Below, piece after piece: positions 50,301 to 62,222 of a stretch of DNA of 64,000 nt (position 1 is the stretch's first letter; each line of letters opens with the position of its first letter). Below the pieces are notes generated by a model that worked only from the letters and a program-made list of their open reading frames with translations, did not search any database and was not told where the DNA came from. A program made the position numbers and the translations under genes. Source of the stretch: Adineta vaga (taxonomy: Eukaryota > Rotifera); contig CP075492.1 in NCBI GenBank assembly GCA_021613535.1, forward strand, positions 11,470,001 through 11,534,000, written 5' to 3'.

Positions 50301-51999
50301 TAGAATTCAGAAGATCAATTAAAATCTTCTGGTTATATGATCTATGACTTATTCTGTTGATTTGTCGATTATAAATATGACATTTATTCAAATTCAAATC
50401 GATTGCTATGTTTAATACCTGATCGAAGATGAATATTCAATCAGCATTATAAACTTATTGATATTCTTAACGAATAGTTTCTTTCTTTTATGATACTATC
50501 ATTCACACATCCTTTCTTCTATTGATATTTTCATACATTATTATAGGAGAAAAAAGTATTGTGATCGTTAATAATATTAAAAGATAAATGTTTTTTTTCT
50601 CATTTTAAATGATGATGATGATTGTTTACATCTTGATTAACAGGTGACATCACACTCAAGACTATAACAATAATTACATGACGACGTCAGAGTTCTATTT
50701 ATAGAAATAAACAACGTCATACGCAAGTTAAACTGCACTTCGAACCATCAGAAATTTGATTGGATTGATCGATTTCAGAATAGATGGAATTATTGCTTAT
50801 AAATAGTCTTTCATTTTTTTTTGCCATTGTGTTTGCCAATGTTCTCATGGATCTATGTAATTTGTTCATTAATCAGTTGCTTTTTCGAACGAGTCGAAAA
50901 CAAGAAGTCATTTTTATGATTATTGTATGTCAGTAAGTTTATTAAAAACAATGAAATAAAACAATTATTATATATCTATCGAATAAAATCCAGTAAGAAA
51001 AAAGATAAGATTTGTTCCTAGTGTAATATAACTCAAAACATTCGTTACTATCGATTTTATAGATTATATGATGTACTTCACTTGGATTATAATCTATCGA
51101 ACAAATAATTAAAATAACATCTGATTATAATTAATAATACGATCTATACGATATTCATTAGTTATACGCGATTTTCTGGTGTAAGTTGAATATGAAACAT
51201 CTGTTAGGACAAGAAATCTGTCGATCCTACGAGAGAAGTCAAACGAAAATCGAGATTTTTTTATGTATGACAGATAATATCGTATTACAGTGACATTTTA
51301 ATAGCTCTATAAATGCAAGATAATAGCTATAGGAATATGACCTTATCCAGAGTATTGATTGGTTTTTAAATATTGTAATTGTGTTGTTTTTTTTGGATGA
51401 TGATGATGATGAGTAGTCGAGTCTTTTAATTTTATTGAATCTTTCATAATGATTGAGTCAAAAGAAAATATTTGTGTTTCGAAAAAATAACTTTCGTGAA
51501 AAAACTTTGTTAAAATGAATTACGTGACTTCTTTTTTTTTGTCTCATTCTACGTCAGATCTATTGTAGATTTAGAGTGCAACATATATATTCATCATCGA
51601 AATCAATGAGAAAAAATATCATCTGCATTGTCGATCCATATTTTATCTAAAGTATAATTCATGGATTTGATCGATGCGTTCAATAAACTATCAGTAGTAG
51701 GAAAAATTAATTACCTTAAGATTCAATGTCAAAGAATCGTTCAAATAGCTTGAAGAAAAGTATCAAAGATGGTGGCTATTTGAAACATCTCAGTGGAAAA
51801 CTATGTTATTTCCTGAAAACTACGGAAGGAAATACTTGAGAAGTATCGTAAGTGACAGGGGTATAATGTTGAAATTACAAAATTATAGAATTTGATGAAG
51901 TCTTTTTCATGTGTTATAAATGACTTGTTAGTTATGAGAAAGAAAAACACACAGACATCTAAGAATTATTTGATATAACGAAAAAAAAGTCCACATGAT
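47319..51999. other. 4.7-kb noncoding region upstream of the Na+/K+-ATPase
   Basis: The longest gene-free stretch in the window. Contains a CRE palindrome at 47607-47614, about 290 bp before the pump's start codon, A/G-rich tracts (47500-47550, 49670-49760, 49825), (TA)n near 48154-48174 and 48357-48369, and a (CTAT)n tract near 49161. No protein, RNA gene or mobile element was recognised. Promoter and untranslated 5' exons of the pump gene are likely here. Confidence 0.45.
47607..47614. promoter_or_regulatory. CRE-type palindrome upstream of the Na+/K+-ATPase gene
   Basis: Perfect TGACGTCA, the CREB/ATF consensus, 289 bp upstream of the ATP1A start codon. The match is exact; the function is inferred. 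Confidence 0.4.
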
Positions 52000-52572
52000 C
52001 TAATCGGAATACCATTCTGATTTTCGTAAATCACTTCGACACATTGGACATTTGGAATTTTTCTAAAAATTCAACGAAAAGATTCTATTGACATCATCAA
52101 AACTTGATTTCATTATACCTTAAGCCATTTATCAATACATTTGCAATGAAATTGATGTAAACATGGAATTGTTCGTAGTTTATCATCGGATTTATATTCA
52201 TTCAGACAAATATCACATAGTTTACCAGTTGCAGATACTTCACCTGCAGTTGTTTTTGGATAACATTCAATTAATTGTTTTGATAAACCAATATCAGCAA
52301 AACTTTCATCATTATCATCATCGAATTCTTCACCGTGTGCTTCTTCTTCTTCATAGAAATCACCTTCATCATCAGTTTCCCAACTAAAGTTTTGGAAAAG
52401 AAATTTATCGAAGATCAGGAAAAAAAAACTCTAGATTTCACTTATACCTATCACTTTCATCGGCTTGTGCCACATCAATTACTTCGATTCTCTGTGATGA
52501 TGATGATGATGAATTTGTTTGTTGATCAGTTGAAAACGGAGTTACTTGATCATCTTGATTATTAGCAGCCAT
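52000..52572 (-). CDS. RING-H2 E3 ubiquitin ligase (RLIM/RNF6-like RING), 150 residues
   Basis: Small RING-H2 protein. Exons on the minus strand are 52572-52448, 52383-52119 and 52062-52000, joining in frame. The N-terminal half is acidic and Ser-rich (TDQQTNSSSSSSQR, DDEGDFYEEEEAHGEE). A short helical stretch (LSKQLIECYP) precedes the RING. The ligands are CDIC, CLHQFH, CKC and CPMC, i.e. the C3H2C3 arrangement, with the Trp of CIDKWL and the Pro of CPMC that face the E2. Tail DLRKSEWYSD. The RING resembles the RLIM/RNF6/RNF38 type (LRTIPCLHQFHCKCIDKWL). No membrane segment. A second RING-H2 gene follows 500 bp away in the same orientation. Confidence 0.87.
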
Positions 52573-53069
52573 TGTATCAGTTTACGACTATATTATATGA
52601 TTTAATTGAGCTGCGTTTGCGATTGAAATATTAAAATATCATGACTCACAAACGTTGATAATGAGTGGATATATCTTCTTCTTCTTTCTTTCTTTCTATC
52701 TCTATGTATCAGATAATTTCAATAGATGTCGATAATTTGCAATGATCGAATGATACTTGTTCTTATCTGTTCGATTATATTAACTAGCGGTTTTACTCGC
52801 ATGTTATGCTCGCTTTAAAGACAATCGATTAAATTTCGAACAATAAAAAAATAAGCGAAGTGAAACAAAAAGAAAATTATATTTATCTAACATTCTCTAA
52901 AAAAGATATACCTAACAATTGACAAAGGAGAACAAAATATAACAATTTTTATTCGTGTGTAAAGTATCATTGTGTGAAAATAAATTGAATATTTATACAA
53001 CAGAAAAAAAGATTCCTTTTGTCACGCAAAACATTATTATCGAAGATTGTGTTATTAATGTGTGATGAA
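52573..53069. other. Spacer between two RING-H2 genes
   Basis: About 500 bp, A+T-rich, with a (TTC)n run near 52675-52695. No coding sequence recognised. Confidence 0.45.
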
Positions 53070-54262
53070 TTATACAATTGGTGGTACACGACAAATTGGA
53101 CATTGATTGTTGTCCTAAATCAATAAAAACAAGGAAAGATATGGGTGAATTAATTTAGTTTTGACAATGAAATTCAATAGATTTACTTTTAACCATTTAT
53201 CTATGCAATCTTTGTGATATAAATGAAAACAACGTAATCGACGTAAGATTTGGTTTTGTTCAAAATCATCCCAACAAACGCTACATTTATTTTCTTCATC
53301 ACTTTTATTTCGAGCACCTTGAAATGGTTCAGTTGGCAAACGATTAATCTGTTCGTCAGTTAATGACTGACTTCGAACACTATTATCAAGTTCAAGTAAT
53401 CTCTGAAGAAATAAGAAAGAAAGAAAGAAAGAATAAAAATCAAAAGAAATCTTAAGAAACTTACTTCATAATCATTAGGACCAAAATCATCTGTAGAATT
53501 TTGAACATCACGAGGTCGTCGACCATTGGGACGAAGTATTGCATTACTGGCCATAAACTGAAAAATGTTAGTTATATTGGTTGTATTGTCATTATTATTA
53601 TTATTATTATTATTATTGTGATTATTCGTATTTCTTGGCGGTCGACGTAGTGTTGGTCTTTGCATTGGTATTACCTCGGGTTCATCCGAATGAATAGTTG
53701 GATCTAGTGGTGGCCGTGAAGGAAATGTTGGCCGACGTATAGAATATCCTGGTCGTTGTTGAATTCTTCTTCCTCGTTGTTCTTCTTCAGCTTGTAAATG
53801 TGCTGCTAGTTCTGCATCACTAAGCACCGGTGAAATATCAGCGTCAATAATAATAGGCGGCGATTTATTATTTGCTGCTGCTGCCGCTGCTCTATATGAT
53901 CGAGAAGGATTTAGACTTCTTCGAGAATATTCTTCCTCTTGAAGTCGAAGAGCATAAGCTTCGTCAGCATTGATATCTACTCGAGGTTGTGAATGAATTG
54001 GAGTGGCAACGTGTTGAAAAGGTTCATCATTTTCCATGGATTGAACACTAAACAAATCTTCTTGATGTTGACGAGCGATTTCTTCATCACTCATCGTATC
54101 TAATATCCCCGCTGAATTGATTAATGGCTAAATACAAGAAGAATAAAACCTATTTTTCTTTTGAAAATCACTTACAGGTATCTGATCGTTACTAAGTACT
54201 GTGTCTTGTAATAAGCTGAGGGCACGTATTAGTGTTGATAAAGACCTTGTACTATCTGTCAT
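53070..54262 (-). CDS. RING-H2 E3 ubiquitin ligase, 336 residues
   Basis: Four exons on the minus strand (54262-54176, 54127-53465, 53402-53187, 53114-53070), all phase 0. The long middle part is low complexity: an Ala run, Arg/Pro-rich stretches and an Asn repeat from (AAT)n. It also has two short acidic helices, DEAYALRLQEEE and AELAAHLQAEEE, which resemble ubiquitin-interacting helices seen in other E3s. The C-terminal RING-H2 is CSVC, CFHLYH, CIDKWL and CPIC (C3H2C3), ending only seven residues before the stop. The RING resembles Arkadia/RNF38-type domains. No signal or membrane segment. The last exon carries the final two RING cysteines, so the RING is complete only after splicing. Confidence 0.86.
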
Positions 54263-54981
54263 TGTAGCTCAAAATAAAGTAAAACCTTCTTACTTGTTGT
54301 AAACAACTGACTCAACGTTTTTTCTTTCTGTTAGTAACGTAAAAAATAAAATCAACATGGACAAATAAGAAAAGAAGAAAAGGAAAAAACCCAGCATGGG
54401 AGTAAGAAGAAAGACGAAAAAACATACTTTATCGTAATAATGATTCTGATTCGATGAATTGACAGATGAGGGTTTTGCTCGATTATATTGTGAAGAATGC
54501 ATACTTGTTTTGATGATTACAATACAATCAAGTGATATACATATATATCAAAAGAAACAAATCGATACGATATTCCTATTTACAAAAACTTTTATCTATA
54601 ATATAATTAAAGATCTGACTGAATCGATATACATATTTTTCTATCAATTAAAATGATGATTAAAAGAATAATATCTTTTTATATGAATCCTTTTTTCAAC
54701 TATCATGTGTACTTTGTGACAAGAGCACTTTTTATGATAGTTTTATTTGACTAAATGCCTATATAATACGTAACTTCAGGTCTTTCTTCTTTCGCCAAAC
54801 AATGTGATGAATGACGTGATTGGTGGTACATTTAAAGAATAAGAATCTGAATAGAAAAACTTCGAAAATATCAGATGGCGTTCATTCACATTAGACGAAT
54901 GAGAAAAACCTTTTAAAAATATTTATTTGTAACATTTATAAACGAACACTGAGATGATATGGTTAATAAATAATACCATTA
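54263..54981. other. Intergenic region
   Basis: A+T-rich spacer of about 720 bp upstream of the second RING gene and downstream of an unknown gene. Frames at 54290-54656 on both strands overlap each other and look like chance. Confidence 0.45.
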
Positions 54982-55521
54982 TTAGTCGTTACATAAACAA
55001 GTATCATCTATACTATTCAATAAAGTTAGTAAATCATTTAATAATTCATGTTGTTCAAATGAAACGGATTTTAATAATGAAAGACATTCATCGTCCATAA
55101 TTAAACAAATCAATGGTGTTTGTTTTTTATTATACATTTCCCGTTGTAATTTGGCTGAATGTGGATTACCAGAGCCTTGTTGGTATCTTTCGATTTCATC
55201 TACAATATCAGTTTCAAGTTTTATTCGATCTGTAGTAGGACCGCTTTCACTCAACTGATTTTTACGTTTAAATTCTTTTTTATATCGACAAAGCGTCGCT
55301 AATTGTAGTGATCGATTATTCGAATGTCGCTGGCGATGATGACAAATTAAATTAGTTTGAGTATCAACATTTGTGCTGTCAGATAAGATCTACAAAAGAG
55401 TCAAAACGATGAGTTAAGAATAATATATGAAATAATTTCAATATACTTGTTTCAATTTAATACGCGATCTTTGGGATACATCATTTTCTTCTATGATAGG
55501 TGAGATATAATCCAAAGGCAT
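54982..55521 (-). CDS. Unrecognised protein, about 160 residues
   Basis: Two exons on the minus strand, 55521-55447 and 55389-54982, join in phase 0 across a 57-nt GT-AG intron to give 160 residues. The start is the ATG at 55521 (MPLDYISPI); more 5' exons are possible. Contains a basic, His/Arg-rich stretch (LICHHRQRHSNNR, YKKEFKRKN), then an acidic helix-like segment (DIVDEIERYQQG), and a hydrophobic C-terminal helix region (HELLNDLLTLLNSIDDTC). The clear composition change and intact splice junction support a real gene. No family recognised; could be a nuclear regulator by its basic patch, but that is a guess. Confidence 0.55.
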
Positions 55522-56192
55522 ATTTGCAATTGTAATCGAATAATATTGTGAAGGCAATGCTATAAACAAGCCTTATTATTTATAGGCGAGATAGCTCGAA
55601 GACAATGAACTAGGTCATTTTAAATTAAACATACCTGTAGAATAAATCAAATTATGTCAGGACATCATACACCGTGTAAAAAGGCTAATTACTGATATAA
55701 TGCTAATATTTATTGTCATAAACGTTAACGGATGTTGGCCAGGTAAAGAAAGAATGCGCTCTTATGTTTAAATGTTTTTTGTTAGATAGACAGGATAAAA
55801 ACCTGGATAGGTTTGACGTGACAATCAAAATGTACCATAGCATTAATAAACAACAATAAATCATGATCGATAAAAATCGATATGTTTAGATTTGTGCAAT
55901 ATTTATCGTTCTGATGAATAAAATACATGAAGATGAAAGTGCTAAGAAATAGTACAAGATCAAGTTAAATTATTATCTCCAGATGTATCTTATGGATTAA
56001 TCAGAGTAAGTAAATAGCGCTGAACAAACAATGTCATATCGTTGATAAACAACGTACATCCGAAGTACAGCATGTGCTTTCAAATATTCTATTCTGATTA
56101 TTTTATTTCTTTAGAATAAATCCATTAATTATATGTATACATGTTATTTTTCAAGTTAATAAAGGAAGAAAAAAAAGAGCACAAATATCTAT
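55522..56192. other. Intergenic region
   Basis: About 670 bp between two minus-strand genes. No coding or RNA feature supported. Probably the upstream region of the unknown gene and the 3' flank of ORC3. Confidence 0.45.
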
Positions 56193-58280
56193 TTAACTAT
56201 CCCAGGTTAATTTTGTTGCATGATACGAACGTTGTAATGATGTTTTAGTAAAACCAAGATAATCAAGTTCAGCAATACCATGAACAAATCGTGCTCTAAA
56301 AAAATATGAATTTCAAGTTTTTCATTTTCTAATTAAATGTCTTTCTTACAAAATCGTTTTATCATCATCAAGAACTTCTCGTTCTTCGACTAATGTTGCA
56401 AATGACTAAACATAAAACATAATTATATGAATATATTCTTGTAAATATTCAATAAATCTTACATCAAACCAATCATTGAGTGGAATTTTTGTACCAGATT
56501 CAGAAAAAATACGATAAAGAAATGCTAAATCTGGTATTTGTCCTTGCTTAAAATGATTTATTTCAGTTAATTCTCGAATAAACATGGCTCGAGTCATTGG
56601 TATTAATCGTTCCTGTAACAGATGATCCGTGATTTTTGTCGAAGTATTCATATTTATCGAAATAAATTCTTCGCAAATTTGTTTAAGCCAGATGAAAACT
56701 TGTTCACGATATCGATTTAATTTCCTATCACCAACTGATCGTAATGTACTACTTAATGATTGTGAATCATCAGCAATTGATTGTTGCTGTTGTTGTTGTT
56801 GTTGTTCAAGAAAAATCTTTTTTGCTAATTGACAATATCTTTTACAGAAAGAATTATTATTACAGTTATGTTCAAGAAATGAATTTAAACATGTATCAAG
56901 TTGATGAGATGTTGATGAATTCACTGATAATGTTAATTCATTGAAAATTGGAGTATTAGAAAGATACGAGCCATAGAAAGATGAACGATAACGACCAAGA
57001 GGATAATTTGGTAATTGATTACAAGAAACATACACAGCATTAAATAGACAAATATTAAGTGAATTCGTCGATTGAATATTCATATCAGAAAAAGCGATGA
57101 ACTAAAATTAGATAATAGTATTGAATAATTATGAATATGAATGAACTAACTTTCAATGCATGTTCAAGCCATGCTAATGAAAATGTTTCAAAATAACCAT
57201 TATCGACGAAATGAAGTTGTTCAGCTGTAATTGTCAATTGTTTATTTTGGTCATTTTCCGAAAGAAATAACTACGAAAGAATTTCAGATATTAACATTTT
57301 GTTTTCTATGAAAGATCAACATACAGATTTAATAATATATTCATAATATTTTCTTGCACTCGAATCATAAATTGTATCAATGGACAATTTTGATGCAATG
57401 CGACTTGATACGAGTCGTTGTAAGGAATGATCACCACCTGATAGACCCAATACAAAAGATATGGAAATAGATTTAGTTTGTAAACTAGAATTAGAATGAA
57501 GAATAGTTTTATTTATTTTTCAAAGTCTGTTTTTTAATACCTGAGTAATGTAATGAAATTTTCAAATATTGATATATTAATTGATTCAAATTCTGGAATA
57601 ATAAAAACTAATGAACGTTTCTCACTGTCTTTCAACTAAATAAATAAATAAAAATATCAATGAATTTGAAGTAAATTTGTTTGCCTATTCCAACCTCCGT
57701 ATAATTATTGATGAATTTACTTAATTGAAAAAAGACATTCTTATTCTCATTATCTTTCTCTGGATAATACTAAAAAACAAATTAATTTGATTCAAATAAG
57801 ATTCGAAACAAGAATTTATCATACTTTATTCAATTCATTTTTCGTCGTTTTTAATATATTATGAATCGATGAATATTGTTCGGAATTTTTTAATTGAATA
57901 ATAATTGAATGAAATTTACCAGATAATTGTTCTTGAAGTTCATCAAACAGATGACTATGTTCCGATATATTCGAATCTAATGATATACAAAGATTATGAA
58001 AGGTTAGAAAAAAGTTATCAGAATGAGAATACAAACCCATGCATAAAGCCATGATTGGAATATTTTCAAAACATCGTTGAGTAATTCGACGAAATTTCTC
58101 ATTCTTTTTCATAATATCAAGTACACTGGTAACTAGACGAGCATGTAATTGAGATTTAACATTGGTGAATACATTTGTGATATGATCAAGACGAGTGAGA
58201 TCAAGTTTTTCATGACATTTCTTATTTGTCGATCTTTGTGTCGTACGAGTTACAGAATGAATTTCAATAGTAGCATCCAT
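56193..58280 (-). CDS. ORC3: Origin recognition complex subunit 3
   Basis: Subunit of the ORC complex that loads the replicative helicase in the nucleus. Eight exons on the minus strand (58280-57825, 57769-57695, 57635-57541, 57484-57325, 57270-57151, 57101-56463, 56405-56350, 56295-56193) join in frame to 567 residues. The AAA+-like part lacks Walker motifs, as normal for ORC3, and shows VFFQLSKFINNY, LVFIIPEFESINISIFENFI and the ISISFVLGLSGG strand. The C-terminal insertion and winged-helix part are diagnostic: NQLPNYPLGRYR, IPDLAFLYRIF, NDWFDSFATLV, and the ending ARFVHGIAELDYLGF...HATKLTW, which closely tracks vertebrate ORC3. It is about 140 residues shorter than human ORC3; the N-terminus is reduced or another 5' exon was missed. 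A poly-Gln run lies in exon 6. Confidence 0.9.
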
Positions 58281-59352
58281 CGTTAGATATGAATATATTT
58301 TTTTATGTTAGATTGATTTTTGTTCTACTTTTAATTCACGTTCACGCAATGATATCTTTGTTCGATTCATATGACGATTCATGGAAATTATAGAAAATTG
58401 ACAACAGAGGGCGTTTTATATCAATTCTGTATATATATATATATATATCAACTTTTATTTAGAATAACATCAGAATAAACAAAAGTAAAATAGTCACAAA
58501 TGTCTGCTTGACTTTTACTTTGTTTTTCAAAATTTTTTCGAATAGATCTCGAAGTTTATCGAGTGCTGTATTGATAAGACTAGCAAGTATTTCCAAAGAT
58601 AGATTATTTAGTGTATTTAGATGTGTTCTATCAAAAAGGTGACATTCAAAATGAGAATAATATGTCGTCAAATGATTGAGCAAATGTTGTACTTTGTTCG
58701 TTAGTAGAATAAATATTGAACGATAATTTCAATCAGTGACTGCAAATATTCCAAGTTTATGTAAAAGATTGGTTCTTGATGTCCAGCAAAATCTGTATCA
58801 GCTATTCGTTCTTATTTTTCTATAGGACCAATAGGGACGACAGCATTTTGCACACGCAATGGTACATGTCTTAGCACTAATTCATACATGTGCACATTGA
58901 TCCAATGTAGTAATACTTAATCAATCATTATATTTCTTAGAAGCTGATTATTCATAGTTGTGAACAATCATATTTAGCCTTTTTTTCTATAAAACCATGA
59001 TAGAATAGTATTTATGTAAAACATATACGTTTACATAGCAAATAGTATAGGATGCGCTATTGCTCTTCGATCAGTATTACGCTGAATGATGATGAAAAAT
59101 GAAGATTTATTCGATCAGAGTGAAGTTTTCTTGTATAAAATAGGATTTATTAAAAACTTGGAAAGCGTATGAGTAAAAAATAAGTTCAAGAGATTAAAAA
59201 GCATTCTATAAAATATCCACACAACAATAAAAGCACGATGATAGAATATAAAAAAAAAGAATCTTACTGTTCAATTGATCAAACGTTTCAGTATGATCAT
59301 TGTTCTATGAATATCATGAACATAAAATATTTCACGGTATAGAATTGTTATT
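58281..59352. other. Intergenic region between ORC3 and the HypX-FolD gene
   Basis: About 1.1 kb. An (AT)n run is at 58429-58448. A 74-codon minus-strand frame at 58459-58683 has no recognisable family and no splice partner. No other feature. Confidence 0.45.
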
Positions 59353-62222
59353 TTAAATCATATGTTTTAGAACATTTAATCGATCGTATTCGGAAATAAT
59401 TTCTGAAGGTAATTTTTCTTGTAGCATATATGCTTGGAAGAGATTGTGCGCTAATGCTGCAATTGTCACTGGTCCAACAGCACCAACAGGAGGTGTTATA
59501 AGAACACATTTATCACGAACAGAATCCATATGAACATCACCACGAATATGAGGTGGATCGTGACTAACTCCAGCATCAACAATAACCAGAGAACGATTAT
59601 CTGGAAGAAGATCACCATGAATAAGATGTGCTGAACCTGTTGCTGTAATAATAATATCAGCATAACAAAAAGCTTGGCGTAGATCGTCAGTTTGTACCGA
59701 ACAAATAGTAACCGTAGCACCACGAGCTTTACAAAGAAGACTAACAGGTTCTCCTAAAAAAGAAAACGAATTTGTCCTCCAGTCTATCATATATATTCAT
59801 CAGTGAATTTCTATCAAATAAATACTTACCAACTAATTTCGAAGAACCTACTACAACTACATTTTTACCATTTAATTTCACATCATACCAATCAAGCAAC
59901 CAAATGATTGCTTGAGCAGCACATGGAACAAATTGCGTATTAGGATACAAAAGTCCATCGATATCTTTTTGAGGATTAATCAGTTTAAGTACACGATGTT
60001 GATATTGTTTTAAATGGTCCGGAAAAGGCAATTGAACAAGAATACCATGAATATTTGGATCTTCATTCCATTGATGAATTATACGTTCTAATTTTAATCC
60101 AAACAGACTATCATTTTCATTTGGTTGCATTTGAACAATATGTGTTTTAAAATTGACTCTTTCTCGGAGACTCTTCTCTTTCATTCTTACATACAGTTCA
60201 CTCTCAGGTTTCGAACCAGCTAATAAACATCCAAGAGTTGGTGTACTTCCACCATCTAAATACATGTACTTCAGGATTTATCTTCATTGATACAAAAATA
60301 CACTTACTCTGTTGATATTTACTTTTGATTTCATTATAAATATGTGCTGCACAGGCTTGACCTTTCATCATTGTTGCTTGTTTATGACCGACTGAAAGTA
60401 AATGAAAAGGTGTTGTATTTGCCGGTACTTTCCGAACAAATTGATATCGAGCACGATTAAATTCATAGGAAACAAAGTTTTCATTCATAATCTTTATTTC
60501 ACGTTGACGACACGCTTCAGGATGACCAAATTTTGTTATATTTTCTTGACGTTTATTTGCTTTCCATTTCAAATGTTCATTAAGATTAGAAACAATGTGA
60601 TTGGATATCTTTTCTTCCACTTCATTCCATGTTGAATATGAAAAATCAGCAAAACCAGACGTAACTGCTTGTTGAGAATTCAATGGTACGAGATGATTAA
60701 CAAATGATTTCGCTTGTGATATTGATCCAAGACGAGATGGTAAATTAAATGTCCAATATTCTGAACCATATAAACCCATTGTTTTGTAATGTGGATTAAT
60801 AATGGAATTTTCCTGAATAAAAATAAAATCACCAACGAGAGACATCATAGCACCACCAGCTCCAGCATGACCTCGTAATACGGATACAATAATTCTATCC
60901 GAAAGATCAGTCATTAAATATTGAATTAAATCATCAATTGCATGGATATATGTTTGTGATTTTTCAACAGGATTTTCCGCTGCTTCGATTGTATTGAGAT
61001 CGATTCCATTAGAAAAATATCGTTGACCACCTAATAAAACCACAACTTTGATATTTGTAGACATATGTTGTCGAATCATTTGTTTCAATCGATAACATTG
61101 ATCATCACGCATAGCTCCATTATAGAATTCCCATTGAACATAACATATATCATCTTTAATGTTCACATGAATATCTTGAAATAATGGATAATTTTGTGGA
61201 AGACAAGAGATCGGTGGTAAAACTTGAGTAGCTGGTAGTTTAAATGGATTTTTTTTATCTAATGTATTCTTCAAATGTGTAATCCATATAGCATTTGAAC
61301 TATCAGCAGAACTGAGAAGAAGAGCTTGTTTATCTATTGAGAGAATAGTTTTTGGTGGTGCACGAATAGGATTTGTTAATGGTTGAACATGAGCACCAAA
61401 AAGATGTACAGGAACATCACACAAAGAATCTAAAAGACCTGGTTGAGAATCACGCGATTGAATTTTACGTGCAATTGTACTGGCAGAATCCGAAGACCAA
61501 TCAATAGCACAATCACGTTGCTTTAATGTGTTCAATGGGTGAGTTTTTAATGCAGCTAAAATAAAAGTAAATTCATATTTTCACTAATACAACATATATT
61601 CCTTACATGATTGTTCCACGCCTGGATAATTTCCGGAGAAAATCTTATGATAAATTTCTCTCAATCCTTTCATTGCTAATGTTGTTAAAATATTATAGGC
61701 ATCACTCTTTGTTGCTGTTTCTGGTAAATGTTGTTCTGTATCGAGTTTTTCTTCAGCCCACACAGGTCCAGCGTCCAGTTCTTCCACAGCTTCAAGTATG
61801 GTTACTCCCCATTCTTTAGGTCTTTCTAAAACCCATCGATCTATAGAATGTCGACCACGGTCACCAACTGGTCCGGGATGTATAATCAATGTAATATAAT
61901 TCTGATAGATTTGATTTGGAATTGGTCGAGTTAAAAATGGGCAAATAATTAAATCAGGTTTATGTATTTGAACACGTTCGAGAAGTTTCTCATTTGAATG
62001 TAACTCAATCATAACCCGACATTGAAGTGATGAAGAAAAAAGACACAAAGCTTTTTGTGACATTGTATTGTGACTGGTAACAATAAACAAAATATCAAGT
62101 GATTGTCGACCATTTTTAATCTCACGTTCTAGCATTGGCCATGCTGGATGAATATTACGTTTGAAATAATCAATATCAAATAGTTTTCGATTTAATAAAC
62201 GAACAATTTTGCCCGATTGCAT
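59353..62222 (-). CDS. HypX-FolD fusion: putative folate-dependent CO-forming enzyme
   Basis: 896-residue multidomain protein. Exons on the minus strand: 62222-61607, 61555-60308, 60255-59830, 59753-59353, all in frame with GT-AG introns. Residues about 40-205 are a formyltransferase-like domain (HPGPVGDRG 115-123, EWGVTILEA, ELDAGPVW). About 206-320 are the linked C-terminal part (CAIDW, IQSRDSQPGLLD). About 330-520 are a crotonase-like domain (EFYNGAM, GGQRYFSNGIDLN, GHAGAGGAMMSL, NPHYKTMGLYGSEYWTF). This order and these motifs are those of bacterial HypX/HoxX, which converts 10-formyl-THF via formyl-CoA to CO. From about 598 on is FolD (methylene-THF dehydrogenase/cyclohydrolase): YVRMK with Lys647, ILVQLPFP, KDIDG, GSSKLVG, GAVGPVT. 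An acceptor-like TTACAG lies 13 nt before the ATG. ALDH1L and MTHFD1 are excluded by the crotonase domain. Likely acquired from bacteria, since domesticated with introns. Confidence 0.88.

Noticed and set aside
58459-58683. 74-codon minus-strand frame
   Set aside because: No splice partner, no recognisable family.
59353-62222. Reading the gene as ALDH1L (10-formyl-THF dehydrogenase) or MTHFD1
   Set aside because: ALDH1L has an aldehyde dehydrogenase domain and MTHFD1 a formyl-THF synthetase domain; here a crotonase-like domain with GHAGAGG and GSEYWT follows the formyltransferase part, which is the HypX layout.
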